Assembly (NCBI RefSeq): GCF_016919165.1
Contig: NZ_JAFFPS010000026.1
Span: 62,001 to 126,000, forward strand
DNA length: 64,000 nucleotides
DNA from: Leptospira chreensis
Lineage (GTDB): Bacteria; Spirochaetota; Leptospiria; Leptospirales; Leptospiraceae
Reading direction: 5' to 3'
The first letter of the stretch is position 1. Each line of letters begins with the position of its first letter. A model generated the notes under the pieces. That model ran no database searches, had not been told where the DNA came from, and saw only the letters and a program-made list of their open reading frames with translations. The position numbers were made by a program, and so were the translations under genes. Below are positions 46,516 through 54,643 of this stretch, piece by piece.

Positions 46516-46727
46516 TATGTTCTATTAATTCTTCTAATTTTTTCGGCACTAAATTCACTAGAAAATTGCAAAGGATGTTTTCTTAATTTTTCATTTAGTT
46601 TTTTTACTTTTGCAAGTTTAACCCACTCAGAGAGAGCCTTTTGCAGAGAATCAGTAATATTTTTTCCTTCAGTATATTTTTGAACTTCGATTATTAAATC
46701 ATCAGGTAGTATTGCTGTTACTTTCAT
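46515..46727 (-). CDS. vapB: VapB antitoxin
   Basis: The protein has 70 residues from the ATG at 46727; a longer in-frame reading up to 46763 starts inside the -35 box of the promoter and is not real. The N-terminal MKVTAILPDDLIIEVQKYTEGKNITDSLQKALSEWV is the DUF2191/VapB type DNA-binding part, and the basic C-terminus would wrap the toxin. It precedes vapC with a one-base overlap and should repress its own promoter. Confidence 0.88.
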   Translation of the reverse strand: MKVTAILPDDLIIEVQKYTEGKNITDSLQKALSEWVKLAKVKKLNEKLRKHPLQFSSEFSAEKIRRINRT

Positions 46728-46734
46728 ACGATCA

Positions 46735-46763
46735 AATATACGATAGTCCTTCGTATCTGTCAA
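46735..46763 (-). promoter_or_regulatory. vapBC promoter
   Basis: On the minus strand TTGACA (46763-46758) and TATATT (46740-46735) are 17 bp apart, a near-consensus sigma-70 promoter. The expected start of transcription is at about 46728, so the vapB ATG at 46727 would be at or next to the 5' end of the message. Confidence 0.75.
46738..46756. promoter_or_regulatory. operator-like inverted repeat in the vapBC promoter
   Basis: ATACGA (46738-46743), 7 bases, TCGTAT (46751-46756). It covers most of the spacer and reaches into the -10 box. Further ATACGA copies are at 46726-46731 and 46819-46824. This is the place expected for VapBC autorepression. Confidence 0.6.
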
Positions 46764-46832
46764 TTCTAATTTCAGTTTACTAAGATAAGTTTTGCAAACA
46801 TGTCAAATAACGCTTGATATACGAAAATATTG

Positions 46833-46861
46833 TTGACCTTCGGATTCGGAGTTTATAGAAT
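46833..46861 (+). promoter_or_regulatory. promoter of the repeat-interrupted lipoprotein gene
   Basis: TTGACC (46833-46838), a 17-base spacer and TAGAAT (46856-46861). The ATG at 46880 is about 12 bases past the expected start of transcription and has no clear ribosome site. Confidence 0.65.
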
Positions 46862-46879
46862 AACCGCTGTCATACCCAT

Positions 46880-47575
46880 ATGAAAATTAGAATGTTTATC
46901 TTGGTTTCCTTAAGTTTCCTTAAGTTTCCTTAAGTTTCCTTAAGTTTCCTTTTTGCTTATTGCGTAAATTCGATTCCCAACCAGTCCGATCGAAAAAACG
47001 CAATCTCTGCCAAACTCACCCCGCTTCTTTTGGGAATGCAGGGTTCTGCTGGACAAGAGGGACATAATATTACAAATGTCTATGATCCCAATGCCATTTA
47101 CTATCCGAGTGAGGAGGAATTGACTGCTTCTCTTTCACTGGAAGAAGGTTTGGATGCCCAAAAGCTATTAACTCCAGAATCTCTGCAAAAAACTACGTCT
47201 GACTTCACAGAACTCAACAAGTATGTATTTCTATCACCGGCAGAAATGGATGAGGAGGCTCTTGCCTGGAAGAATGGAACTCCGCTGCCACTAAGGACTC
47301 TTTCTGCGAATGAACAGGAAACACGTTACCAGGACAAAAAAAATCTTATGAATGATTTTTACTCCAAAGCACTGGAAGAAGTTCCCAAACTATCCTCCAT
47401 GCAATTGTCTCATTTGCGAGGGAATGCTTTCCTCGGGGTTTTTGCTTATTCCTATTTGAAGGACTATTTTGTGAGTTTACCAGAACGTGAAAAACAAATC
47501 ATCGAGACCAATTTACATTGGTTAGTCTCCCTCCGCAAAGCAGCCATTGATGAAGCAGTCAGGAGAGGTAAGTAA
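46880..47575 (+). pseudogene. lipoprotein gene switched off by a 10-bp tandem repeat in its signal peptide
   Basis: From the ATG at 46880 the frame reads MKIRMFILVSLSFLKFP and stops at TAA 46931-46933, inside four copies of TAAGTTTCCT. The body, open from 46934 to 47575, is in the same frame. With a single repeat copy it would read MKIRMFILVSLSFLFAYC, a clean lipoprotein signal, followed by CVNSIPNQSDRK and a helical domain of about 200 residues (total about 221). Four copies keep the length in frame but bring in a stop, because the 10-base unit is read in all three phases. The helical body is soluble-looking with no known family. Internal starts (TTG 47030) would give a protein without export signal. 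The next lipoprotein gene starts 1 base after its stop. Confidence 0.75.
46911..46950 (+). repeat. four tandem copies of a 10-bp repeat
   Basis: TAAGTTTCCT is repeated exactly four times at 46911, 46921, 46931 and 46941, preceded by a diverged half copy (TTGGTTTCCT). The unit is not a multiple of three, so copy-number change alters the reading frame of the lipoprotein gene. Confidence 0.97.
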
Positions 47576-47576
47576 T

Positions 47577-48086
47577 ATGAAGCAATTGATACTACTATTG
47601 CTTGTTTTAAGTTTTGTATCCTGTGAAGATCCAAAGAAAGAAAGCCGGAGCAATGCCGAAGGGTTTTTTGTGATTTGGTTTGAGACACTGTTTAGAATTT
47701 CTGGGCCTTATGATTCTGCTTGTGATAATCCCAATTATTCCACTCCTCTTTCTTTAAACAGTCTAGTCACTTTAGGTTCATTGAGTCAGAAATACCGTAT
47801 TACAACTGGTTCCAATGGTTTTAAATATGCGTTTACGCTCTCAGGCGACTATCCGAATTGTGGGGTGACTCTTTATGTTTATAAATGCGCAAAACCGAAT
47901 GTCTTTGCCACCAATTCCGATGTAAATTGTGATTCTGGAACATTTTCAAACCATGTTTCTGGGGCTACACAAACATGTGTTATTCCTTCATTTGCGAATC
48001 AAATGATTTTGATTTTGATTGAACCAAACTCAACATCATTCCCAACGACTAAATGCTCTACCATCACGTTTGAGGCACTACCTTGA
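47577..48086 (+). CDS. putative lipoprotein
   Basis: The protein has 169 residues from the ATG at 47577, with AGGAGAGG about 8 bases upstream and a good lipobox (LLVLSFVSC). A longer frame from 47547 would precede the signal and is rejected. The mature part has six cysteines in pairs typical of a disulphide-bonded exported domain (SACDNPNY, YPNCGVTLYVYKCAKPN, VNCDSGTF, TQTCVIPS, TTKCSTITF). The pattern resembles the beta-sandwich PPC-like exported domains but no family is claimed. It overlaps the next gene's TTG start by 4 bases. Confidence 0.75.
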   Translation: MKQLILLLLVLSFVSCEDPKKESRSNAEGFFVIWFETLFRISGPYDSACDNPNYSTPLSLNSLVTLGSLSQKYRITTGSNGFKYAFTLSGDYPNCGVTLYVYKCAKPNVFATNSDVNCDSGTFSNHVSGATQTCVIPSFANQMILILIEPNSTSFPTTKCSTITFEALP

Positions 48087-49432
48087 ATAAATTTCTTATA
48101 CTAGCTTTAGTGGTTTTTGCAAATTCAATGTTGTTTTCACAACCATTTGCAGATTTACCTGATACTCAATCTTGCAATACAAACTCTAAGTTTTCACCAC
48201 CGATGCAAACTTCGCCTGATCCAGTAAATCCACTTTACTACTCAAAAACTAGGGTAACTTTCTTTGGAGATAGTCGCATTGATTTTGCCAATGCAGTTCC
48301 CATGGGAATTAATCCAGCACTGTATTATGCGCCAGTAATTCCGTCCGCAGATTATCCTGGAGTTTCTTTTTCCCTTGGCCTATTTTATGGAGTGTCTAGT
48401 TTGGATTTTTATTTAGGCACGGATCCGAGTTGGAACATCCAAAACTTTGGCCATGGTGGCGATAGTTCGATTGAAATGTTAGCACATTTGAAAGCATGTC
48501 TGGTACGGCCAAATTATTCAATCGCACCGAATGTTGCGTTTGAAATTGGAGGGAATGATTATTTGCAGAATATGTTGATGATCATGCTTATGCCTTGGAA
48601 TGGAGATGCATACATCAACCGAGCACTCAATAATATTGAAAGATCGGTTACTCTCTTTTACCAAAAAAGAAAAAATGTTTTAATTGTGGGGAATTATCCA
48701 GCGATTGGATGGTCTGCAATATTAGGGCTACCGGATGAACATAAGGGATTTGCATTTAGAACATTTAATTTTAAATATCAGTATATACTTCATAGGCGAT
48801 CCATTTCAGATCAAATTTCTTTTGCCAATGCGCAAGCTTCTATTCAAGAAATCTTAAACGCTATTTTAACCGAATATAATGGTGTGTCGATGATGGATTT
48901 GTTGGGAGGAGTGACATCTGTTGCTTTAACAATTCCGATCAATGAAGATAAAAAATGTTTTGGAATGACAATACCGCCACATGCGTTGGCTCCTTATTTT
49001 TGTTGGCTCGCTGCGAATATTAGTGCACCTGGAACAATACCTACCCATCTGATGCTTCGCCAAGAGTTACAATACCCTGAAATACAAGCCAGGAGACGAC
49101 CGTATTTCCAAGCGCAAGGATTAACTCTCGAATACTTACAAATCTGGGAAAAATTTATAAGTCCAGTCACGGGAGAGCCTTGGGTTGTGAATGATGCTTT
49201 GATGGGGGATATTGTGCACCCGAATGCCATTGGACTTTCCGTTTGGGGCCAGCAGGTAGCCGCTAAAATCAAAAGTATGGGTTGGCATCTACCAGGTGTT
49301 GCTCCAGTAGTCCCACCTCCGCCACCACCAACAGATACCGGTGGTGAAGTGATCGATAGACCAGAACCAAAGCCAATTTCAGATTTAGAATTATTAATCC
49401 TATGTTTTTGGTTCGGATTTTGCCATTTATAA
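48083..49432 (+). CDS. exported SGNH/GDSL-type hydrolase
   Basis: The protein has 449 residues from a TTG at 48083 within the preceding stop (TTGA), which yields a signal peptide (FLILALVVFANSMLFSQ); no better ATG exists. SGNH blocks are seen: FFGDSRI with Ser64, GHGGDSS, FEIGGNDYLQN with the Gly/Asn pair, and GDIVHPNAIGLSVWG with Asp376 and His379. It is an esterase, lipase or acetyl-hydrolase of envelope or external substrates. A proline-rich linker (VVPPPPPPTD) leads to a short hydrophobic C-terminus (LELLILCFWFGFCHL). It forms one unit with the two genes before it. Confidence 0.82.
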   Translation: MNKFLILALVVFANSMLFSQPFADLPDTQSCNTNSKFSPPMQTSPDPVNPLYYSKTRVTFFGDSRIDFANAVPMGINPALYYAPVIPSADYPGVSFSLGLFYGVSSLDFYLGTDPSWNIQNFGHGGDSSIEMLAHLKACLVRPNYSIAPNVAFEIGGNDYLQNMLMIMLMPWNGDAYINRALNNIERSVTLFYQKRKNVLIVGNYPAIGWSAILGLPDEHKGFAFRTFNFKYQYILHRRSISDQISFANAQASIQEILNAILTEYNGVSMMDLLGGVTSVALTIPINEDKKCFGMTIPPHALAPYFCWLAANISAPGTIPTHLMLRQELQYPEIQARRRPYFQAQGLTLEYLQIWEKFISPVTGEPWVVNDALMGDIVHPNAIGLSVWGQQVAAKIKSMGWHLPGVAPVVPPPPPPTDTGGEVIDRPEPKPISDLELLILCFWFGFCHL

Positions 49433-49537
49433 AAAACTTAAATAAGATGATTCAGTTTACGGTTAGTCAAATTATCTCGTAACTATTGATGATCGGTTAA
49501 CCTGATACGAAAGCTTTGCCTAGCTCTATTTTTTGAT

Positions 49538-50482
49538 TTATGTGATTACGACTGCGGTATTCAAATACTTGGAAAAATCATCCAAGTTTGTGAATCGTTT
49601 TACAGTTTCAAAATCCTTTTCGGCTTCTGGGTATTGGCGAGATAAATAGTGTAACCATTGTTTGATCCTTCCAGCTCGGCTTTTTGCTTCCATATCAGTT
49701 TCTAAACTCAACCAATACTGAAATAAAATTTCTTTCATTTCTTCCCAAGAGAGACTTTCGTTTCTTTCCTTACGAATCATTAAAGCAAGAGCAGGGTTTG
49801 CAACGACACCTCGACCAATCATAATGTCTCTGCAACCTGAAACTTCACGGCACCTTTTGGCATCATCTACAGTCCAAATTTCTCCATTGGCAATAACAGG
49901 AACCTTGACCGTAGAACCAATTTTTGCAATCCAATCCCAATAGGCAGGAGGTTTGTATCCGTCTGTTTTGGTTCTCGCATGGACCACGATTTCTTCGGCC
50001 CCACCGTCTTCCAAAGCCTTTGCGCAAATTAGCGCTAGTTCGGTGGAATCAAAACCAAGTCGCATCTTTGCTGTCACAGGAATTTCTTTCGGAACGGCAC
50101 TACGAATTGCTTTTACAATCGCAAACATAAGATCGGGTTCTTTGAGAAGAGCCGCTCCACCACGATTCCTATTCACTGTAGGAGCCGGACATCCAAAGTT
50201 AATATCAATTCCGTAGGCACCAAGAGATGCCACCTTACTGGCGTTCTCTGCCATGCAAATGGGATCAGAACCGAGAAGTTGGACCTTTACGGGAACACCT
50301 GCTTTGGTTCGGCAACCTTCATACAACTCGGGAACATATCTGTAATATCGATGGGAAGGGAGGAGGGTATCGTTCACACGAATGAATTCACTGACACATT
50401 CATCAAACCCACCTACGCGTGTTAGTGTATCACGCAATCGGTAATCGAGGAGTCCTTCCATGGGTGCCAGTAAGATTCGCAA
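49538..50482 (-). CDS. tRNA-dihydrouridine synthase (DusC-like)
   Basis: The protein has 314 residues. MRILLAPMEGLLDYRLRDTLTRVGGFDECVSEFIRV is nearest to the DusC subgroup, and the catalytic Cys is in DINFGCPAPTVNRNRGGAALL; FMN-binding parts include VIANGEIWTVDDAKRCREVSGCRDIMIGRG. It reduces specific uridines of tRNA to dihydrouridine. It is the last gene of a unit with the ThDP enzyme and FAD dehydrogenase. Confidence 0.9.
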   Translation of the reverse strand: MRILLAPMEGLLDYRLRDTLTRVGGFDECVSEFIRVNDTLLPSHRYYRYVPELYEGCRTKAGVPVKVQLLGSDPICMAENASKVASLGAYGIDINFGCPAPTVNRNRGGAALLKEPDLMFAIVKAIRSAVPKEIPVTAKMRLGFDSTELALICAKALEDGGAEEIVVHARTKTDGYKPPAYWDWIAKIGSTVKVPVIANGEIWTVDDAKRCREVSGCRDIMIGRGVVANPALALMIRKERNESLSWEEMKEILFQYWLSLETDMEAKSRAGRIKQWLHYLSRQYPEAEKDFETVKRFTNLDDFSKYLNTAVVIT

Positions 50483-50494
50483 AACAAAATAGTC

Positions 50495-52258
50495 CTATCC
50501 AGTCACTTTTCGCACCAGGGCCCGGCCGATCATTCGAATTTTTGCAGCAAATGGCAGACGTTTTATGTTCGTTCCTACGATCCCTTGGGTGAAACGGGTT
50601 TTTTTACTGTAATCGATATGGACATCCAAAATCACAGGACGGCCTTCCTTTGTGAGATTCCAGGCGGTTTCTAACTTTTCTTGGATTTCCTCATTGGATT
50701 CTATCCGTAAATATTCGGCACCGGTGGCTTGGGCGATCCCTTCAAAACGAGTGGTTCCAAGAACTGTACAAGTTTTGCGATTGTAAGGAACTTGTTGTGC
50801 CTGTGCAATTTGAGATAACTCACCGTCATTGAACACAGTAAATATGGCTCCGATCTGGTTCCTACTGGCAGTCACAATTTCCATACATGTCATAAGGAAA
50901 GCTCCATCTCCAATGATGCCTACTACTGCTTTCTCGGGATTTGCAAGTTTGGTGGCGATGGTTGCTGGCACCGCATAACCCATACAATTAAAATCTGTGG
51001 GAGAAATCATATGCCTTGGTTTATGGATCGGCATGAGTTCTGCTGTAAGAAAGGTATGGTTGCCATCATCCACTACAACAAACCCATCATCCGGTAAGGT
51101 GGCACGTAATACGCTGAAAAATCGTGCGGGATTGACTCTATCCTTACTATCATGTTGGAACCATTCTTCCGTGTAAGCCTGTTTATTTTTTAGGATATCC
51201 GATTTGATTTTTTCTTTCCGTTCTTCTCGATTGTGATCCGTTAGTTGGAGTTTTAATTTCAGCCTTTTGACAAGTTCTGGCAGTATGAGTTTGGCATCAC
51301 CGGTAATGCCTACTTTGGCAGGGTAATTGGCACTTAACACATCGGGATTGATATCGATATGAATTAGATTTTTCGGCACAGTCACACCAAAACTGGCTGT
51401 TGCAATTTCGGCAAAACGAGTTCCTACCGCCAGTAAACAATCACAATCAGAAAATGCCTTTGTTGCAGCAGGAACCGCTGCAGCCCCAAAACTCATTCCG
51501 CAATGCAAAGGATGATTGTTTGGAAATGAACTTAATCCTTGTAAGGTGGTAGATACGGGTGCACCCAGTAGTTCGGCAATTTCTAAAGTGGACGTTGTTG
51601 TATCCACCGCTCCCCAACCTAAAAACAAGCCAGGTGCCTTCGCCTGAACGAGTAACTCCACCGCTTCGTCAAGACTCGCTGAAGGAAATAGAGTGTGGAT
51701 TACCGTTTGCGCCTGACAATACTCTTTGTATGTGGGAAGAGATTCCACAGAACCAGTATAAAGTTGTATATTCACAGGAATTTCTACAAACACAGGCCCC
51801 GGCTCTCCACTAACAGCAATTTGATATGCCTGGTAAAGTGTCTCTACCACTTCTTCTTGCGATTTGACTTTAAAGGTTTTTTTAGTAATGGGTTTGAGTA
51901 ATGTATGTTGGTCCATATCATGCAATTGGTACTTAAATTGGGAATCACTCCGTACCCCACCAGCGATGACAAGCATGGGTATCCCATCTAAAAAAGCTTC
52001 TCCGATTCCACTTGCTGCATGAGTCACACCTGCTGCGGGCACAATGAGTAAAGTGCCAATCGAATCACTTGTACGACTAATCGCATCGGCCATAAACGCA
52101 CCACAACCTTCATGGGTGACGAGCATAGGAGTGATCGAATCAGAACTGTTCAGTTCATCATAGATTTCCGTATTATGCACTCCGGGAATTCCAAAGGTAT
52201 AACGAACTCCCATTTGTTCCAGAGCATATCTTACTAACCAAGCACCTGTTTTTTTCAT
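50495..52258 (-). CDS. thiamine-diphosphate-dependent enzyme (acetolactate synthase-like)
   Basis: The protein has 587 residues with the usual three domains: an N-terminal PYR domain with the cofactor Glu50 in LVTHEGCGAFMADA, a central Rossmann part (LFLGWGAVDTTTSTLEIAELLGAPV), and a PP domain with GDGAFLMTCMEIVTASRNQIGAIFTVFND. Relatives include acetolactate synthase, benzoylformate decarboxylase and oxalyl-CoA decarboxylase; the sequence alone does not choose. No regulatory ilvN-like gene is next to it, which speaks against a biosynthetic acetolactate synthase. It lies between the dus gene and the FAD dehydrogenase, with short gaps. Confidence 0.85.
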   Translation of the reverse strand: MKKTGAWLVRYALEQMGVRYTFGIPGVHNTEIYDELNSSDSITPMLVTHEGCGAFMADAISRTSDSIGTLLIVPAAGVTHAASGIGEAFLDGIPMLVIAGGVRSDSQFKYQLHDMDQHTLLKPITKKTFKVKSQEEVVETLYQAYQIAVSGEPGPVFVEIPVNIQLYTGSVESLPTYKEYCQAQTVIHTLFPSASLDEAVELLVQAKAPGLFLGWGAVDTTTSTLEIAELLGAPVSTTLQGLSSFPNNHPLHCGMSFGAAAVPAATKAFSDCDCLLAVGTRFAEIATASFGVTVPKNLIHIDINPDVLSANYPAKVGITGDAKLILPELVKRLKLKLQLTDHNREERKEKIKSDILKNKQAYTEEWFQHDSKDRVNPARFFSVLRATLPDDGFVVVDDGNHTFLTAELMPIHKPRHMISPTDFNCMGYAVPATIATKLANPEKAVVGIIGDGAFLMTCMEIVTASRNQIGAIFTVFNDGELSQIAQAQQVPYNRKTCTVLGTTRFEGIAQATGAEYLRIESNEEIQEKLETAWNLTKEGRPVILDVHIDYSKKTRFTQGIVGTNIKRLPFAAKIRMIGRALVRKVTG

Positions 52259-52292
52259 GTTTTATTTCCTTTGTAATTTTTGATTACTTTCT

Positions 52293-53906
52293 TTAAACAC
52301 CAGCATTGATTGATTTTGCGGCAGCCCTTGCTGTTAAGATACAACCAGATAAAAAGGTTCCTTCCAGAGATTTAAAACCACTGGCCCCACCACCACCAAA
52401 TCCGGCAGCTTCCCCGATGGCATAAAGCCCTCGGATCGGAGCACCTAACGTATCCAAGACGCGACTTTGTAAATCGGTTTGGATTCCCCCTAGGCTTTTG
52501 CGTGTAATGAGCCGCAGTTTGATGGCAATGAGAGGTCCCGCACTGGGATCAAGAATGGGTTTCGGTTTACAGGTGCGCACTCGGTCAGAGCGCCATCCTC
52601 TGGCATGTTGGATCCGTCTCAATTGGTCGTCGTTCCAAAGCCCCTTTCCTCGTTTGATGACATCATCAAATTGAGTCACTTCGTGTTTTAATACTTCGTA
52701 ATCAATCGCCTCGTCCCCATTTAAGAGATTCATTTTACCAACTAACTCGCGTAAATCACGAGCGACAATAAAATGATCGTTCTCTTGTTGCAACTGTCTG
52801 ACTAAGCGGTGATTGCCGAGTAAAACTTCTCTTAAGAAAGAAAATAGTTTTCGATCTCGGATCATCGGATTGTGTTCGGAACCAGAAACCGCAAGTTCTT
52901 TGGCAGCAATTCGCCAATTGAGTAGTTGCCAAGTGTATGGTTTTTCTAATTGCGAGACCCGATGGCAAAGTTCATTGGTATCAAAACCAGTCACCATTGG
53001 TTCGGGTCCAATCCTGCGCCCTGAGTGGTCCAACCATAAAGCAGACTTACAAGGGATCAAACTCAGTCCATGAGCTTCGAATTGTGGTTTGGGATGAGGA
53101 ATCCCCGCAGCATAATTCCACATCTTATCTAGATGAGTTAGATTTCCTCCATGTCGCTTCACTGCATCATGGACCAATCCATCAGCAAAAGGATGAGAGC
53201 CGTTGAGCATCTCTTTCGGAGCCTCTCCCCAAGGTTTGTGCCAGTGTTCCCTTACTTTATCTAAACAACCAGTGATCCCACCTGTTGCCACCACAATGTG
53301 GTCAGCAAAAAATGATAAATCTTTCCTAATCGTATTTTCTTGTTCGGCGATACAACCAACTATTTTTCCATTTTCTTGGATCAAATCTGTAACTTTGTGT
53401 TCAAAGAGATAACTCAAACCGGCACTGCGTGGATGATTTTTTAATAATTCTTCGAAACGTTCCACAAGACGATGTCCTGTTCCCCAAAGTACATGATAAC
53501 GGGGTACGGAATTACCTCGTTTGTATTGGCCTCGTTCTACCCAATTGACCACCGGGAAAAATTTTAGATCGAGACCAAGTAACCAATGATAAACTTGTTT
53601 CTCACTTTCATTGACATATTGTTTCGCCCAGTGTTTGGGCCAAATATCTTCTTTACCAAAGTCAGCGAAAGAAAGCCAATCATCTAAAGCAATGGCAGGG
53701 TTATCTTTTATACCCAAACGTCTTTGTAAGGGAGTGCCTACTAAAGCCATTCCACCAAATGATAATTTGGCGAGTCCGCCAAGGTGTTCTTTGGTATTCC
53801 TTTCAATGATTAAAACAGATTTTCCTTGGTTGAGGCATTCGTATGCCGCCACCAAACCAGCGATTCCCGCTCCGATGATAATGACATCGTTTTTCTTTAC
53901 GGCCAC
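52293..53906 (-). CDS. FAD-binding dehydrogenase (3-ketosteroid dehydrogenase/fumarate reductase flavoprotein type)
   Basis: The protein has 537 residues. It opens with NDVIIIGAGIAGLVAAYECLNQGKSVLIIER, the FAD dinucleotide fold, and ends with RGLYAIGEAAGFGGGGASGFKSLEGTFLSGCILTARAAA, the second FAD motif. Long inserts (WGTGHRLVERFEELLKNHPRSAGL, KPILDPSAGPLIAIKLRLITRKSLGGIQTD) resemble the KstD-like FAD-binding dehydrogenase group. Substrate is unknown. It is first in the unit with the ThDP enzyme. Confidence 0.85.
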   Translation of the reverse strand: MAVKKNDVIIIGAGIAGLVAAYECLNQGKSVLIIERNTKEHLGGLAKLSFGGMALVGTPLQRRLGIKDNPAIALDDWLSFADFGKEDIWPKHWAKQYVNESEKQVYHWLLGLDLKFFPVVNWVERGQYKRGNSVPRYHVLWGTGHRLVERFEELLKNHPRSAGLSYLFEHKVTDLIQENGKIVGCIAEQENTIRKDLSFFADHIVVATGGITGCLDKVREHWHKPWGEAPKEMLNGSHPFADGLVHDAVKRHGGNLTHLDKMWNYAAGIPHPKPQFEAHGLSLIPCKSALWLDHSGRRIGPEPMVTGFDTNELCHRVSQLEKPYTWQLLNWRIAAKELAVSGSEHNPMIRDRKLFSFLREVLLGNHRLVRQLQQENDHFIVARDLRELVGKMNLLNGDEAIDYEVLKHEVTQFDDVIKRGKGLWNDDQLRRIQHARGWRSDRVRTCKPKPILDPSAGPLIAIKLRLITRKSLGGIQTDLQSRVLDTLGAPIRGLYAIGEAAGFGGGGASGFKSLEGTFLSGCILTARAAAKSINAGV

Positions 53907-54643
53907 TACGTAACCCTCCGATTGTTTCTGTGAATTTAATGAAACTTAATTTCGCTTTGTATAAAACGAACCACTGGCTTTGGTAGCAGCGATTTATTTT
54001 ATGTCAGAATGTACACGATAATAATTTAAATAAAACAATTGCGACTCGTTTTTTATAAATCTATGAATTCCTGTTTTAGAATGAATTTAAATTTATGTTA
54101 GGTGGCACTTATAATTATAATTATAAAAAGAATAGTTCTAAATTATTTCTTTTTTGTTCATATAAACTAACAAGAATTAATTTTATAAAACAATGTCTTT
54201 GGCGATATGTTTGATTTAAGAAGCCAGTTTCTTGAGTCATGAACTAATATATGTTTTGTTTATTCTCTCTGCAGAAGTCTGAGGTGTTCTTCTTTAGTGG
54301 TAAGTCGATAGGGTTTTTGTTTTAGGGAATAAATTCTCTGAACTTTTTGACTTAAAGATTAAATTGATTTAATTGTTGTTAGGTTTATGTTTTCGTGTGG
54401 AGATCAGACCTAGGAGTTTTCTTCATAGGGGCGTTTTTACTGCCGAAGAATCTGCCAGAGATTCCTATTGTTCGCAAAGTGACGGCATTGGAATGAGAGG
54501 CTTTTTTTTCCAGTTTCCGTAAAAAAGAATTTCCAAGTTTGGAAATAAATGTACTAATCATTGCTTGCTTTCTCGTTTTTCTTAATTCCTAAGATTTAGT
54601 TTCCTTTTCACTTCTATCCTATTTCGATTTCGGAGCACTGTGC
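53907..54643. other. long AT-rich intergenic region
   Basis: The 737 bases between the divergent FAD dehydrogenase and chemoreceptor genes contain no gene I can support. They are AT-rich. The only clear structure is an 18-bp AT palindrome at 54109-54126. Promoters for both flanking genes should lie here but no consensus pair is clear. Confidence 0.6.
54109..54126. repeat. 18-bp AT palindrome
   Basis: TTATAATTATAATTATAA is its own reverse complement (three TTATAA units). It may be a regulator site or simple-sequence drift. Confidence 0.6.

Noticed and set aside
46728..46763. Longer VapB start
   Set aside because: It begins in the -35 element of the vapBC promoter and has no ribosome site.
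54106..54120. Sigma-54 type promoter (TGGCAC) upstream of the chemoreceptor
   Set aside because: The -12 part (TTGC) is absent at the right distance; only the -24 half matches.
54200..54540. Possible gene remnant before the chemoreceptor
   Set aside because: All six frames have early stops and no recognisable peptide; treated as non-coding.
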